A DNA stretch of 64,000 nucleotides, taken from contig NZ_JAINRD010000027.1 in the NCBI RefSeq assembly GCF_020400605.1, positions 62,001 to 126,000 of the forward strand, read 5' to 3'. This DNA comes from Streptomyces aculeolatus (GTDB taxonomy: Bacteria; Actinomycetota; Actinomycetes; Streptomycetales; Streptomycetaceae). Positions 1 through 8,278 of the stretch are shown in pieces; the first letter of the stretch is position 1; each line of letters starts with the position of its first letter. The notes beneath the pieces were generated by a model. It was not told where the DNA came from. It saw only the letters and a program-made list of their open reading frames with translations, and ran no database searches. Position numbers and translations under genes: made by a program.

Positions 1-645
1 GTAGACGATGGCGACCAGGCCGCCCACCGAGAGCAGGGCGCCGACCAGGTCCAGCCCGGGGTGGTCCGCTGCCTTGGACTCGGGGATCAGCTTGGCAGCG
101 CCGATCAGGGCGATGGCGGCCAGCGGGACGTTGATGAGGAACATCGAGCCCCACCAGAAGTGCTCCAGCAGCAGGCCGCTGACGAGCGGGCCGAGCGGGA
201 CGCCGACGGCGGCGGCACCGGACCAGATGCCGATGGCCTTGCCCTGCTCCTCGCGCGGGAAGACGTCCTTGATGATGGCCAGGGTGGCGGGCATCATCAG
301 CGCCGCCGAGATGCCCATCAGGGCGCGGAACGTGATCAGCGCCTCGGCGCTGGCGGCGAACGCGGCGCCGAGGCTGGTCAGCGCGAAGGCGGCCAGACCG
401 ATCGACAGCAGCCGCTTGCGGCCGAACCGGTCGGACAGGCCGCCGGCCATGAGCAGCAGCCCGCCGAAGGCCAGGGCGTACGAGTCGACCATCCACTGGA
501 GCTGGCTGCTGGTGGCATCCAGATCCTTCTGGATGCTGGGCAGGGCCAGATTCAGGATGAGGGTGTCCAGGCCGATCAGCACCAGACTCAGGCACAGGAC
601 GTTCAGGATCTGCCATCGGCGTGGATGGCCGGTGGAGCTGTTCAC
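1..645 (-). CDS. DHA2-type MFS drug/metabolite exporter, N-terminal part (runs off left edge)
   Basis: Reading the minus strand from a GTG at 645 gives 215 uninterrupted codons to the window edge, so the gene is truncated by the window and not broken. A GAGGAG-type ribosome site lies about 8 nt upstream of the GTG. The protein shows about six membrane segments and the MFS motif A sequence GGLSDRFGRKR after the second helix, with the DSYALAFGGLLL stretch typical of 14-helix DHA2 (EmrB/QacA-like) proton-driven exporters. The substrate cannot be read from this part. Its promoter region carries a perfect palindrome (720-755), so TetR-type control is likely, although no TetR gene adjoins it here. 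Whether it belongs to the arsenic island is unknown; it is divergent from it and 648 bp away. Confidence 0.88.
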   Translation of the reverse strand, partial: MNSSTGHPRRWQILNVLCLSLVLIGLDTLILNLALPSIQKDLDATSSQLQWMVDSYALAFGGLLLMAGGLSDRFGRKRLLSIGLAAFALTSLGAAFAASAEALITFRALMGISAALMMPATLAIIKDVFPREEQGKAIGIWSGAAAVGVPLGPLVSGLLLEHFWWGSMFLINVPLAAIALIGAAKLIPESKAADHPGLDLVGALLSVGGLVAIVY

Positions 646-1293
646 TCACGCTCTCCTCAGACGCAACGGGCCGGGTCCCGCGGGAGGTCGGGGCCGACCA
701 GCCGTATCTAAACAGCTCTCGCCACTATCAACAGCGTTTGCTGTTGATAGTGGCGTGTGTTGTGCGCCAATTCCAGCCATCTGCCCCGTGACCTCAGGAT
801 TCCCCCGGCCGATCGGTGCACTCCCGCGCTGATGTGCGCAAAGGGCGTGCGGGCCGGACCGCCGGGGCCGGCTGCCGGATGGAGGGCCGCGCCGGGAGGA
901 AGTCACATGGAGTCGTGGAGAGTTGGCGCAAATCTTTCCCCGCCGCGTACGGGACCCTCGAATACTTCGACCGTCATCGATAAATTGACCGAGAAGCAGC
1001 ACGGGGTTCCGTGCAGAAGGTCACGCACGAGGTGCCAGGGGGATGGAACAGATGCGTACATCCGGCAGGCAATTGCTGGCAGCCGCACCGCCGACGGCAC
1101 CGCGGTAGCGCCCACACACCTTCGTCTTCCATGAGGTCCGTGCATGGCGGCACGGTCCTGACGTCACCTCGAACCCGATGAACAACTGCGCAGTCGGACG
1201 CGTTCGGCACACGTCCGGCTCCGCACACGAGGCCGGAATCAGCCACTGGCGACGACTGGTTCCCGGGCCTGTCGAAATACAAAGGGGGAACCG
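646..1293. other. Divergent intergenic region between the MFS gene and the arsenic operon
   Basis: This 648-bp stretch holds the 16-bp palindrome at 720-755 and a small hairpin at 999-1014 (GCACGG, loop GGTT, CCGTGC). Around 915-1000 it is less GC-rich than its surroundings, which fits promoter DNA for the operon starting at 1294. The short open frames here show no recognisable domain or ribosome site, and I do not call a gene. Confidence 0.5.
720..755. promoter_or_regulatory. Perfect 16-bp inverted repeat, likely TetR-type operator
   Basis: The arms CGCCACTATCAACAGC and its exact reverse complement are separated by GTTT. The repeat lies 75-110 nt upstream of the MFS start codon. The lack of a T run, the gene-start position and the nested AACAGC/GCTGTT core favour an operator over a terminator. 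Long palindromes of this kind upstream of DHA2 exporters are commonly bound by TetR-family repressors; the regulator itself is not next to it in this window. Confidence 0.6.
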
Positions 1294-2010
1294 ATGTCAG
1301 TCTCTGCTCAGCCACGCCTTGCCCTGGTGGGCGATCGCGGCAATCACGACGAGCCGTCCCACCCCAAGATCGACGCGATGCGTGAGCGGTGGGATCTGAC
1401 CACGGAGTGGATCCCGACCACCGACATCCACGACGCATCCGCGCTGGAGGGCTGGGACGGCATCTGGGTGGTGCCCGGAGCTCCGTACTTCAACCAGAAG
1501 GGCGTGCACATCGCCGTCCGTCACGCGCGTGAGAACCGGCTGCCGTTCCTGGGCACCTGCGGGGGCTTCTTCAGCGCCCTCGTCGAGCACGCGCAGAACG
1601 TCCTGCACCTGCCGGAGGCAGAGGGCGTGGACGAGGACCCGGAAAAGCTGATGCCCCTGGTCACGCCGCTGACGTGCTCCTTCCGCGGGGAGAAGGCCCC
1701 GCTGAAGGTCAAGGAGGGCTCCCACCTCGCCGGCATCTACGGGACGACAGAGGTGGAGGAGATCTTCCACTGCGACTACGGGCTGGCCGACTCGTTCATG
1801 GACGCCGCCAACCAGGGCGACCTGCGGTTCAGCGCCTGGGACGGCGACGGTGCCGCCCGCGCCCTGGAGATCACCGGCCACCCCTTCTTCATGGGCAGCC
1901 TCTTCCAGCCCGAGCTGTCGTCCGAACCCGGCGCCGAGCACAAGATCCTCAAGGCGTTCCTCTCCGCCGTGCGCAGCAAACCCGGGGTGCCGGCGACCCC
2001 GGCGGCCTGA
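1294..2010 (+). CDS. CTP-synthase-like class I glutamine amidotransferase homologue lacking the catalytic His
   Basis: This 238-residue protein starts at an ATG with AAAGGGGG just upstream. It resembles the glutaminase half of CTP synthase: a Rossmann-like start (LALVGDRGNHDE), a GAPYF loop near residue 62 and a nucleophile elbow FLGTCGGFF with Cys89. The usual catalytic FHPE motif reads FQPEL (Gln205, Glu207), so the His of the Cys-His-Glu triad is replaced by Gln. Ordinary glutamine hydrolysis is therefore doubtful; it may use Cys89 in another reaction or serve as a binding protein. It is the first gene of the arsenic operon, upstream of the molybdoenzyme and the BsnM/BsnN homologues. I recall a CTP-synthase-like gene in the S. 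lividans organoarsenic cluster, but could not check this. Its role is unknown. Confidence 0.8.
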   Translation: MSVSAQPRLALVGDRGNHDEPSHPKIDAMRERWDLTTEWIPTTDIHDASALEGWDGIWVVPGAPYFNQKGVHIAVRHARENRLPFLGTCGGFFSALVEHAQNVLHLPEAEGVDEDPEKLMPLVTPLTCSFRGEKAPLKVKEGSHLAGIYGTTEVEEIFHCDYGLADSFMDAANQGDLRFSAWDGDGAARALEITGHPFFMGSLFQPELSSEPGAEHKILKAFLSAVRSKPGVPATPAA

Positions 2011-2122
2011 CCGACACGGCACCGCTTCAGCAGCCGACGAGGTCGTGCGTCGTGCGCACGGCTGAGGCACCGTCATGCCCGTTCGTCCCCCGCACCCCGG
2101 GCGGAAGGAGCCTTGAGCCTCA

Positions 2123-4648
2123 ATGAAGTCCGAACACAACGGTCTCTCCCGGCGCGGTTTCGTGCGCGGCAGCGTCGTCGGCGGTGCCGGACTGGGCACC
2201 CCCGCGCTGCTGCCGGTCGTCTCGGCGCACGCTGCCACCGACGGCACCGCCGCGGCAGGCGGCGCTCCGGCCGGCGGCGGCGCCCCGGGGGCGGCCTTCA
2301 CCGATCAGTCGGCCGCGCTGACCCCGGACAGGACCGTCGCCACCGCCTGCCAGTTCTGCAACTCCAACTGCCGGCTCAACGTCGACCTCAAGGCCGATCG
2401 CATCCTCGCCGTACGGGGAGAGGACGACGATCCGGTGCAGCAGGGCCAGGTGTGCGTCAAGGCCGAGCTCATGCCCCAACTGGTCTACAACGCCGACCGG
2501 CTGACCCGGCCGCTGCGCCGCGTCGCCGGTGCGAAAGGCTCACCGGACTCGGAGTTCGAGCCCGTCACGTGGGACGAGGCGCTGCGCACGATCGCCGGAA
2601 AGCTGCTGGAGCTGCGGGACGCCGGCCAGGCGCACACCATCGCCAACCGCACCACCGGCCGGCTGCCCCGGGGCACGGGCTCCCTCGTGGCCCGCCTCTT
2701 CGCGATGCTCGGCAGCCCCAACAACACCGACGTCGGCCCCGTCTGCAACGACGCCGGCGGCAACGCCCTGGCCACCACGTTCGGCCTGGGGAACTTCACC
2801 AACGGCTACGGCACCGACGGCGCCACCGGCAGGGACGACCTCGGCTCGGCCCGCCACTACCTGTTCCTGGGCACGAACCAGGCCGAGACCCACCCGGTGA
2901 CCTTCGACTACCTGCTGCGCGGCCGCAGCAGGACCAAGGCGACCCTGACGGTGGTCGACCCCCGGCTGACCCCGACCGGCGCGGAGGCCGACCGGTGGGT
3001 GGCGCCCAAACCGCACACCGACTTCGCGCTGCTGCTCGCCATGCTGCACCACGTCGTCGAAGAAGGGCTGTACGACAAGGCGTTCGTCAAGCGGTGGGTG
3101 GTCGGCTTCGACGAGCTGCGCGCGCACCTGGACGAGCACCAGTACACCCCCGCGTGGGCGGCGAAGGTCACCGGCGTCAAGGCCGCCGTCATCAGGGAGA
3201 TGGCCGAGGAGTACGCGAAGGCGAAACCGGCGGCGATCTTCTGCAACGCCGGCATCTCCCACCAGCTCGGCGCCTTCGACACCTACCGGGTGGCGGCGTT
3301 CCTGGCCGCGGTGACCGGCAACGTCGGCGTACCGGGCGGCGGCTGCAACTTCATGCACAACACCTGGCCCGGCGACCTGCACCTCCCGCCGCTCGCGGCC
3401 GACGTGCCGGAGCGGCGCGAAGCGCTGCCCGTCGGCCCGGACTACTTCGCCGAGTCGATCCTGACGGGCAGGCCGTACGGGCTGCGCGCGGTGATCACAC
3501 AGGGCAACCCGCTGGTGTCCTCCGCCAACACCACCAAGGTCAAGAAGGCGTTCGAGCAGCTCGACTTCTACGTCTACACCGGCCTGTTCATGGAGGAGGC
3601 GGCCTACTACGCCGACATCGTCCTGCCCGTCTGCAGCGGGCTGGAGATGGACGGCGTCTACATGCGCCGCGACGACCGGGCCATCCGCTGGCAGGAGCAG
3701 GTCGTCGACCGGGTGGGCGAGTCCCGGCCCGACTGGGAGATCTGGATCGGCCTCGCGCACGCGCTGGCCGAGCTGGACACCGACCGCCCCGCGGCCCAGT
3801 GGCGCGAGGCGTTCCCGGAGCGGTGGACGGACTACCGGCACCTGTGGGACGACTTCGTCGCCCACACCCCCGGCACCGGCGGAATGACCCGTACCCGGAT
3901 GAGCCGGCGCACCGAGCCGCTGCGCTGGCCGTGCCCCACCCCCGACCACCCCGGCGTCAGCACCCTCTACCTGGATCACCCGAGCTGGTACGAAGCCGCC
4001 GAGTCGCTGGATCCCGGCAACCGCGGGAAACGCTTCCTCACCCCCAGCGGCAAGGTCGAGATCACCACCCCGGAGCTGGAGAAGAAACTCGCCGCGACCG
4101 GGCACGGCGCCCTGCCGGTCTTCTACACGCACCCCGAGGTCACCGGAAGGAACCCGACCCTGGCGTACGGCCGCGGGTTCGTCACCAACCCCCTCAACCC
4201 CCAGGCCGTCACGCACCCGGTCCGCCTGGGCGTTCCCGGAGACGACGCCGTGCACCGGGACTTCCCGCTGATGGGGATGACCGGGCGGCCCAGTGTCGTG
4301 CACTTCGCCGAGGTCACCCACTGGACGCCGACGGGCAAGCAGCTCAACGGGATCCGCTTCGTCCAGATCCACCCCGACACCGCGCGCCGCGCCGGGATCC
4401 GGGACGGCGACGACGTCCGGGTCGAGAGCCCGCGCGGCTCCGTTGCGGGCACGGCGCTGCTGTGGGAGGGGATCAGGGCGGACACCGTGTTCGTACCCAA
4501 CACCTTCGGCCCGGCCCAGAAGACGGGCGACCTCTTCGACGACCCCCGCTACGAAGCGGCCAACACCCTGCCCGACGACCGCTACTACGACAACCTCTCC
4601 GGCCAGCAGGCGTTCAAGTGCTTCGCCTGCCGGGTCGTCAGAGCCTGA
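2123..4648 (+). CDS. Tat-exported molybdopterin oxidoreductase (DMSO reductase family), probable arsenic redox enzyme
   Basis: The ATG at 2123 follows GGAAGGAG and starts an 841-residue protein. A twin-arginine signal (SRRGFV, residues 9-14) and a hydrophobic Ala/Gly stretch ending near residue 38 predict export in folded form. Cysteines 76, 79, 83 and 111 form the C-x2-C-x3-C-x27-C pattern of a [4Fe-4S] cluster, and the C-terminal third is a molybdopterin-dinucleotide-binding domain. Cys208, in the segment NNTDVGPVCNDAGG, aligns by eye with the Mo-ligand Cys of nitrate reductase, formate dehydrogenase and ArrA/ArxA enzymes. Arsenite oxidase AioA instead has a 3Fe-4S cluster and no protein Mo ligand. 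Its place in the arsenic operon suggests interconversion of arsenite and arsenate, supplying the pentavalent substrate for BsnM. No electron-transfer subunit is encoded nearby. The substrate is an inference. Confidence 0.85.
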   Translation: MKSEHNGLSRRGFVRGSVVGGAGLGTPALLPVVSAHAATDGTAAAGGAPAGGGAPGAAFTDQSAALTPDRTVATACQFCNSNCRLNVDLKADRILAVRGEDDDPVQQGQVCVKAELMPQLVYNADRLTRPLRRVAGAKGSPDSEFEPVTWDEALRTIAGKLLELRDAGQAHTIANRTTGRLPRGTGSLVARLFAMLGSPNNTDVGPVCNDAGGNALATTFGLGNFTNGYGTDGATGRDDLGSARHYLFLGTNQAETHPVTFDYLLRGRSRTKATLTVVDPRLTPTGAEADRWVAPKPHTDFALLLAMLHHVVEEGLYDKAFVKRWVVGFDELRAHLDEHQYTPAWAAKVTGVKAAVIREMAEEYAKAKPAAIFCNAGISHQLGAFDTYRVAAFLAAVTGNVGVPGGGCNFMHNTWPGDLHLPPLAADVPERREALPVGPDYFAESILTGRPYGLRAVITQGNPLVSSANTTKVKKAFEQLDFYVYTGLFMEEAAYYADIVLPVCSGLEMDGVYMRRDDRAIRWQEQVVDRVGESRPDWEIWIGLAHALAELDTDRPAAQWREAFPERWTDYRHLWDDFVAHTPGTGGMTRTRMSRRTEPLRWPCPTPDHPGVSTLYLDHPSWYEAAESLDPGNRGKRFLTPSGKVEITTPELEKKLAATGHGALPVFYTHPEVTGRNPTLAYGRGFVTNPLNPQAVTHPVRLGVPGDDAVHRDFPLMGMTGRPSVVHFAEVTHWTPTGKQLNGIRFVQIHPDTARRAGIRDGDDVRVESPRGSVAGTALLWEGIRADTVFVPNTFGPAQKTGDLFDDPRYEAANTLPDDRYYDNLSGQQAFKCFACRVVRA

Positions 4649-4697
4649 GACCCGCCACGACGCCGCACCGTACGTCCCCGACAGCTGGAGGCAGTGC

Positions 4698-6020
4698 ATG
4701 ACCGCCACGTCCGACCCGCGTCTTGAGGCGGAGTCCGTCACCGTCCGGACGCTGCCCGGCTTCGACGAGACCGTCCACGTCCTGGGCTCCAAGAGCTACA
4801 CCAACCGCTACCTGGCCATCGCCTCCCTGTCCGGGCAGGAGACGGTCGTCGACAACGCGCTGCTCTCCGACGACACCGTCTACCTCGCCCGCGCCATCGA
4901 GAAGTTCGGGCACGTCACCTGCGACATCGACCGGCAGGCCGCCCGCATCCGCGTCACCCCCACCGGCAGGCCGATGCGCGCTCCGGACGAGGAGGTCTAC
5001 GTCGGCGGTGCCGGCACCCCGCTGCGGTTCCTGATCTCCATGGCAGGGCACGCGGAGGGCACCACGATCATCAACGGCAACGCCCGCATGCAGGAGCGCC
5101 CCATGGGCGACCTCCTCAAGGCGCTGCCCGCGCTCGGCGTGGACGCCGCCGCGGTACGCGGCAACGGCAGCCCGCCCATCCGCGTGGTCGGCGGCTCCTT
5201 CAAGGGAGGCGCCACCTCGATCAGCGGTGCGGTCTCCAGCCAGTTCACCTCCAGCCTCATCATCAACGCGCTGCGCGCCCGGACCACCACCGAGATCACC
5301 ATCAGCGACGAGCTGGTCTCCAAGCCGTACGTCGAGATGACGCTCGCCGCGCTGAAGGAGATGGGGGTGGACGTCGAGCGCGACGGCCACCGGCGTTTCA
5401 CCGTCGCCGCCGGGCAGCAGGCCCGCGGCGGCACGGTCACCGTGGAGCCGGACGCCTCCGGCATGTCCTACTTCCTGATCGCCGCGGCCATCCTCCAGTC
5501 CCGGGTCGTCATCCCGGGCATCGGCAGCGGGTCCCACCAGGGAGACGCGCACCTGGTCCAGGCGCTGGAGCGGATGGGCTGCCGCGCCGAGGTCACGGAC
5601 GGCTCCGTCACCCTGACCGGGGCGCCGCTGCACGGCATCGACATCGACATGGAGGCCATGCCCGACGTCGTGCCGTCCCTGGCGGTCGCCGCCGCCCACG
5701 CCGAGGGCACCACGCGCATCACCAACATCGCCTCCCTGCGGGTCAAGGAGTGCGACCGCATCGCCGCCGTCACCACCGAGCTGCGCAAGATGGGCATCGA
5801 GGTCGAAGAGCACGCCGACGCCATGTACATCACCGGCGGCACCCCGGTCGGCGCGGAGATCGACACCTACGACGACCACCGCATCGCCATGACCTTCGCG
5901 ATCGCCGGTCTGCGCACCGAGGGAGTGGTCATCAAGGACCCCGGCTGCGTCGCCAAGTCCTTCCCCACGTTCTGGCAGACGCTCGACACCCTGCACCCCA
6001 CCCTGAAGAGCACCGTATGA
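4698..6020 (+). CDS. bsnM: EPSP-synthase homologue, probable arsenoenolpyruvate synthase (BsnM type)
   Basis: The ATG at 4698 follows CTGGAGG and gives 440 residues, normal for the AroA family. The enolpyruvyl-transferase residues are intact: GSKSYTNR with Lys32, Ser33 and Arg37; GGAGTPLR near 103-110; a QERP arginine; the SSQ tripeptide; PD with Asp323; VKECDR with Glu351 and Arg354; DDHR with His394 and Arg395; and Lys420. AroA transfers the enolpyruvyl group of PEP to shikimate-3-phosphate. In the bisenarsan pathway a paralogue is proposed to join PEP and arsenate into arsenoenolpyruvate. That role is inferred from the partner BsnN homologue, which overlaps its stop codon by 4 nt (ATGA), and from the arsenic genes around it. 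No shikimate genes adjoin it. A housekeeping EPSP synthase is the alternative but is unlikely here. Confidence 0.88.
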   Translation: MTATSDPRLEAESVTVRTLPGFDETVHVLGSKSYTNRYLAIASLSGQETVVDNALLSDDTVYLARAIEKFGHVTCDIDRQAARIRVTPTGRPMRAPDEEVYVGGAGTPLRFLISMAGHAEGTTIINGNARMQERPMGDLLKALPALGVDAAAVRGNGSPPIRVVGGSFKGGATSISGAVSSQFTSSLIINALRARTTTEITISDELVSKPYVEMTLAALKEMGVDVERDGHRRFTVAAGQQARGGTVTVEPDASGMSYFLIAAAILQSRVVIPGIGSGSHQGDAHLVQALERMGCRAEVTDGSVTLTGAPLHGIDIDMEAMPDVVPSLAVAAAHAEGTTRITNIASLRVKECDRIAAVTTELRKMGIEVEEHADAMYITGGTPVGAEIDTYDDHRIAMTFAIAGLRTEGVVIKDPGCVAKSFPTFWQTLDTLHPTLKSTV

Positions 6021-7552
6021 GCGGGCCCGACGACACGGCCGCCGGCCCGGGTATCCTGCTGGTGCTCGACGGCTGGGGCCAGGCCCCCGCGGCCGACGAC
6101 AACGCCCTGGCGCTGGCCCGCACCCCGGTGTTGGACGACCTCGTCACGCGGTTCCCGCACACGCTCGCCGACGCCTCCGGCGAAGCCGTCGGGCTGACCG
6201 CCGGTACGGTCGGCAACTCCGAGATCGGCCACATGGTCATCGGCGCCGGACGGCCCGTGCCGTACGACAGCCTGCTGGTCCAGCAGGCCATCGCCGCCGG
6301 CACCCTGCGTACGCACCCCCGGCTGGGCTCCGTCCTGGACGCCACGGCGGCCGCGGGCCGTGCCCTGCACCTGATCGGCCTGTGCTCGGACGGGCAGATC
6401 CACGCCCACATCGCGCATCTGGCCGAACTGCTGGCGGCGGCAGCGGACCACGGGATGGACCGCGTGTTCATCCACGCGATCACCGACGGGCGGGACGTCG
6501 CCGACGGCACCGCCCGCACCTTCCTGGCACAGGTCGGCGAGATAGCCGACCACGCCGGGACGGGGCGCCTGGCCACCGTCATCGGCCGCGGCTACGCCCT
6601 GGACAAGGCCGGCAACCTCGACCTCACCGAGCAGGCCGTCGCCCTGGTCGCCGACGGCCGGGGGGCCGCCGCCGGCAGCGTGCAGCAGGCGCTGGCCGCC
6701 TCCGGGCGCGGCGACGAATGGGTGCCCGCGAGCGTGCTCACGGCTGCCGGAGAGGTGGCCGTCGCCGACGGCGACGCGGTGCTGTGGTTCAACTTCCGCA
6801 GCGACCGCATCCAGCAGTTCGCCGACGGTCTCGTCGAGCACCTCACGGCCACCGGCCGCTCGACGCGGATGCTGAGCCTGGCCCAGTACGACACCCGCGC
6901 CGCGATCCCGCCGCTGGTGGAGCGGTCGGACGCCTCCGGCGGCCTGGCCGGCGAACTCTCCGCGGCCGGGGTGCGAAGCGTCCGTATCGCCGAGGCGGAG
7001 AAGTTCGAGCACGTGACGTACTACGTCAACGGCCGCGACGCCACGGCGCGGAGCGTCGAGGAGCACGTGCGGATCACGGGTGACGGCAAGCCCGACTACA
7101 TCGCCCGCCCGCAGATGAACCTAGACCGCGTCACCGCGGCCGTCATCGAGGCCGCCGGCCGCCCGGACGCCGAACTCGTCGTCGCCAACCTGGCCAACAT
7201 CGACGTGGTGGGGCACACCGGCGACCTCGCCGCCACCGTCGCCGCGTGCGAGGCCACGGACGCCGCGGTGGGACGGATTCTCAGGGCGGCACGCACCGGC
7301 CGGCGGTGGGTGCTGGCCGTCGGCGACCACGGCAACGCCGAGCAGATGACCAAGGAGGCTGCGGACGGCACCGCCCGCCCCTACGGCGGGCACACCACCA
7401 ACCCGGTCCCTCTGGTGATCGTCCCGCGCGCCTGGGGAGCGCCCGCGCCGGCACTGCCCGCGGCGGCGACGCTCGCCGACGTCGCCCCCACCGTCCTGCA
7501 CCTGCTCGGCCGGAAGCCGGGGTCCGCCATGACAGGAAGGACACTGCTGTGA
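6017..7552 (+). CDS. bsnN: Cofactor-independent phosphoglycerate mutase homologue, probable arsenoenolpyruvate mutase (C-As bond forming, BsnN type)
   Basis: This 511-residue protein has the full length of cofactor-independent phosphoglycerate mutase (alkaline phosphatase superfamily). The metal and nucleophile set is intact: Asp18 in VLDGWG, Ser68 in GNSEIGHM, DVVGH, GDHGNAEQM and GGHTTNP. Substrate residues are mostly kept (SDGQIHAHI, DGRD, Arg191, FNFRSDR, AEKFEHV). In the loop that normally reads GRYYAMDRDxRW the sequence is GRGYALDKAGN, so one phosphate-binding Arg is Lys197 and the following Arg/Trp block is gone. In S. lividans the BsnN homologue is proposed to rearrange arsenoenolpyruvate to arsonopyruvate, placing arsenic on carbon. 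Its start overlaps the bsnM stop, so the two are translationally coupled. A plain glycolytic mutase is the alternative, which the context argues against. Confidence 0.88.
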   Translation: MSGPDDTAAGPGILLVLDGWGQAPAADDNALALARTPVLDDLVTRFPHTLADASGEAVGLTAGTVGNSEIGHMVIGAGRPVPYDSLLVQQAIAAGTLRTHPRLGSVLDATAAAGRALHLIGLCSDGQIHAHIAHLAELLAAAADHGMDRVFIHAITDGRDVADGTARTFLAQVGEIADHAGTGRLATVIGRGYALDKAGNLDLTEQAVALVADGRGAAAGSVQQALAASGRGDEWVPASVLTAAGEVAVADGDAVLWFNFRSDRIQQFADGLVEHLTATGRSTRMLSLAQYDTRAAIPPLVERSDASGGLAGELSAAGVRSVRIAEAEKFEHVTYYVNGRDATARSVEEHVRITGDGKPDYIARPQMNLDRVTAAVIEAAGRPDAELVVANLANIDVVGHTGDLAATVAACEATDAAVGRILRAARTGRRWVLAVGDHGNAEQMTKEAADGTARPYGGHTTNPVPLVIVPRAWGAPAPALPAAATLADVAPTVLHLLGRKPGSAMTGRTLL

Positions 7553-7908
7553 GCACCCGACTCGCCGCCCCCGCGGAGACCACCTGGACCCGGGCACCGG
7601 AAATGACGCGGTGCCTGGACACGCCGTACGTCGCGGCCGCATTCGCCGACGACGCCGTCGTGCGCAGGCTGGACACCGAAGAGGTCGGCGTCGTCGTACG
7701 CGAGCCGGCCGACGGCTCCTGCGTGGTGCTGGGCCTGCACAACTCGTCCGCGTCCGAAGCCCGCATCGGCCTCAACGCCCTGCTGCCGGAATACGCCGAC
7801 AGGACCTGGCACTTCATCAGCGGCTCCGTACGCACCAGTCCCGCCGACGACGGGATGGACGTCCATCTGGAGGCGGCAGGCCACGTCTGGCTGACCGCCG
7901 CCCTCTGA
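7549..7908 (+). CDS. Small protein of unknown function coupled to bsnN
   Basis: The GTG at 7549 overlaps the bsnN stop codon (GTGA), with GGAAGG nine bases upstream, so this 119-residue protein is very probably translated with bsnN. It has no signal peptide or membrane segment. Residues 45-119 alternate short strands (VGVVVREPADGSCVVLGLHN ... HVWLTA) in a way that recalls the C-terminal beta-sandwich of alpha-amylase-like glycosidases, but no catalytic domain is attached. I do not recognise it. Its position makes it a candidate accessory subunit, chaperone or binding protein of organoarsenical synthesis. Confidence 0.75.
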   Translation: MSTRLAAPAETTWTRAPEMTRCLDTPYVAAAFADDAVVRRLDTEEVGVVVREPADGSCVVLGLHNSSASEARIGLNALLPEYADRTWHFISGSVRTSPADDGMDVHLEAAGHVWLTAAL

Positions 7909-8278
7909 GGAAAGGAGGCTCCACCACCCGGGCTGCCTGAGCCCGCTCTCTTCAACAGGCCGGCAGCGACCAGCTGTCGGCACACCTGCGCCAGATCCAC
8001 CGCAGCCTGCGCGGGGCAGCCCTTCCGGGCACCGATGTCCCGCGTTTTCTTCAGGGCACCGCCAACCCGAAGGATCTGACAAATGCACCAGTCCGTTTGC
8101 TTTGCCATGCCTGTTTCCACGGACGCCTTCCGCGGCCATGCGTGCACCGCCGTCTCCCCCTCCGGGAGACCGCGCGGGACCACTTGACCACTTCGCCACC
8201 GAAGAGGCCGAGCCCGTCCCGGACCACACATCCACAGCGCACACCACGCGCACGCATGCAGAGAGAAGAGTCCCCATA
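7909..8278. other. Intergenic region between the bsnN operon and pstS
   Basis: This 370-bp stretch separates the biosynthetic genes from the importer. A short hairpin follows the small gene (CGGGCT at 7929-7934, loop GCCTG, AGCCCG at 7940-7945); it is weak and has no T run, so termination is uncertain. I see no PHO-box direct repeats of the Streptomyces type. A promoter for pstS probably lies here. A minus-strand open frame (about 7900-8110) looks faintly like a helix-turn-helix tail but cannot be supported as a gene. Confidence 0.4.

Noticed and set aside
2113..4701. Long plus-strand open frame of 862 codons over the molybdoenzyme gene
   Set aside because: It is Arg/Pro/Gly-rich with no domain, and lies in another frame over a gene with a clear Tat signal and cluster motifs; a GC-bias shadow.
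7909..8231. Minus-strand frame that looks faintly like a helix-turn-helix end
   Set aside because: No ribosome site, no recognisable family, and it runs antisense into the small gene; at best a remnant.
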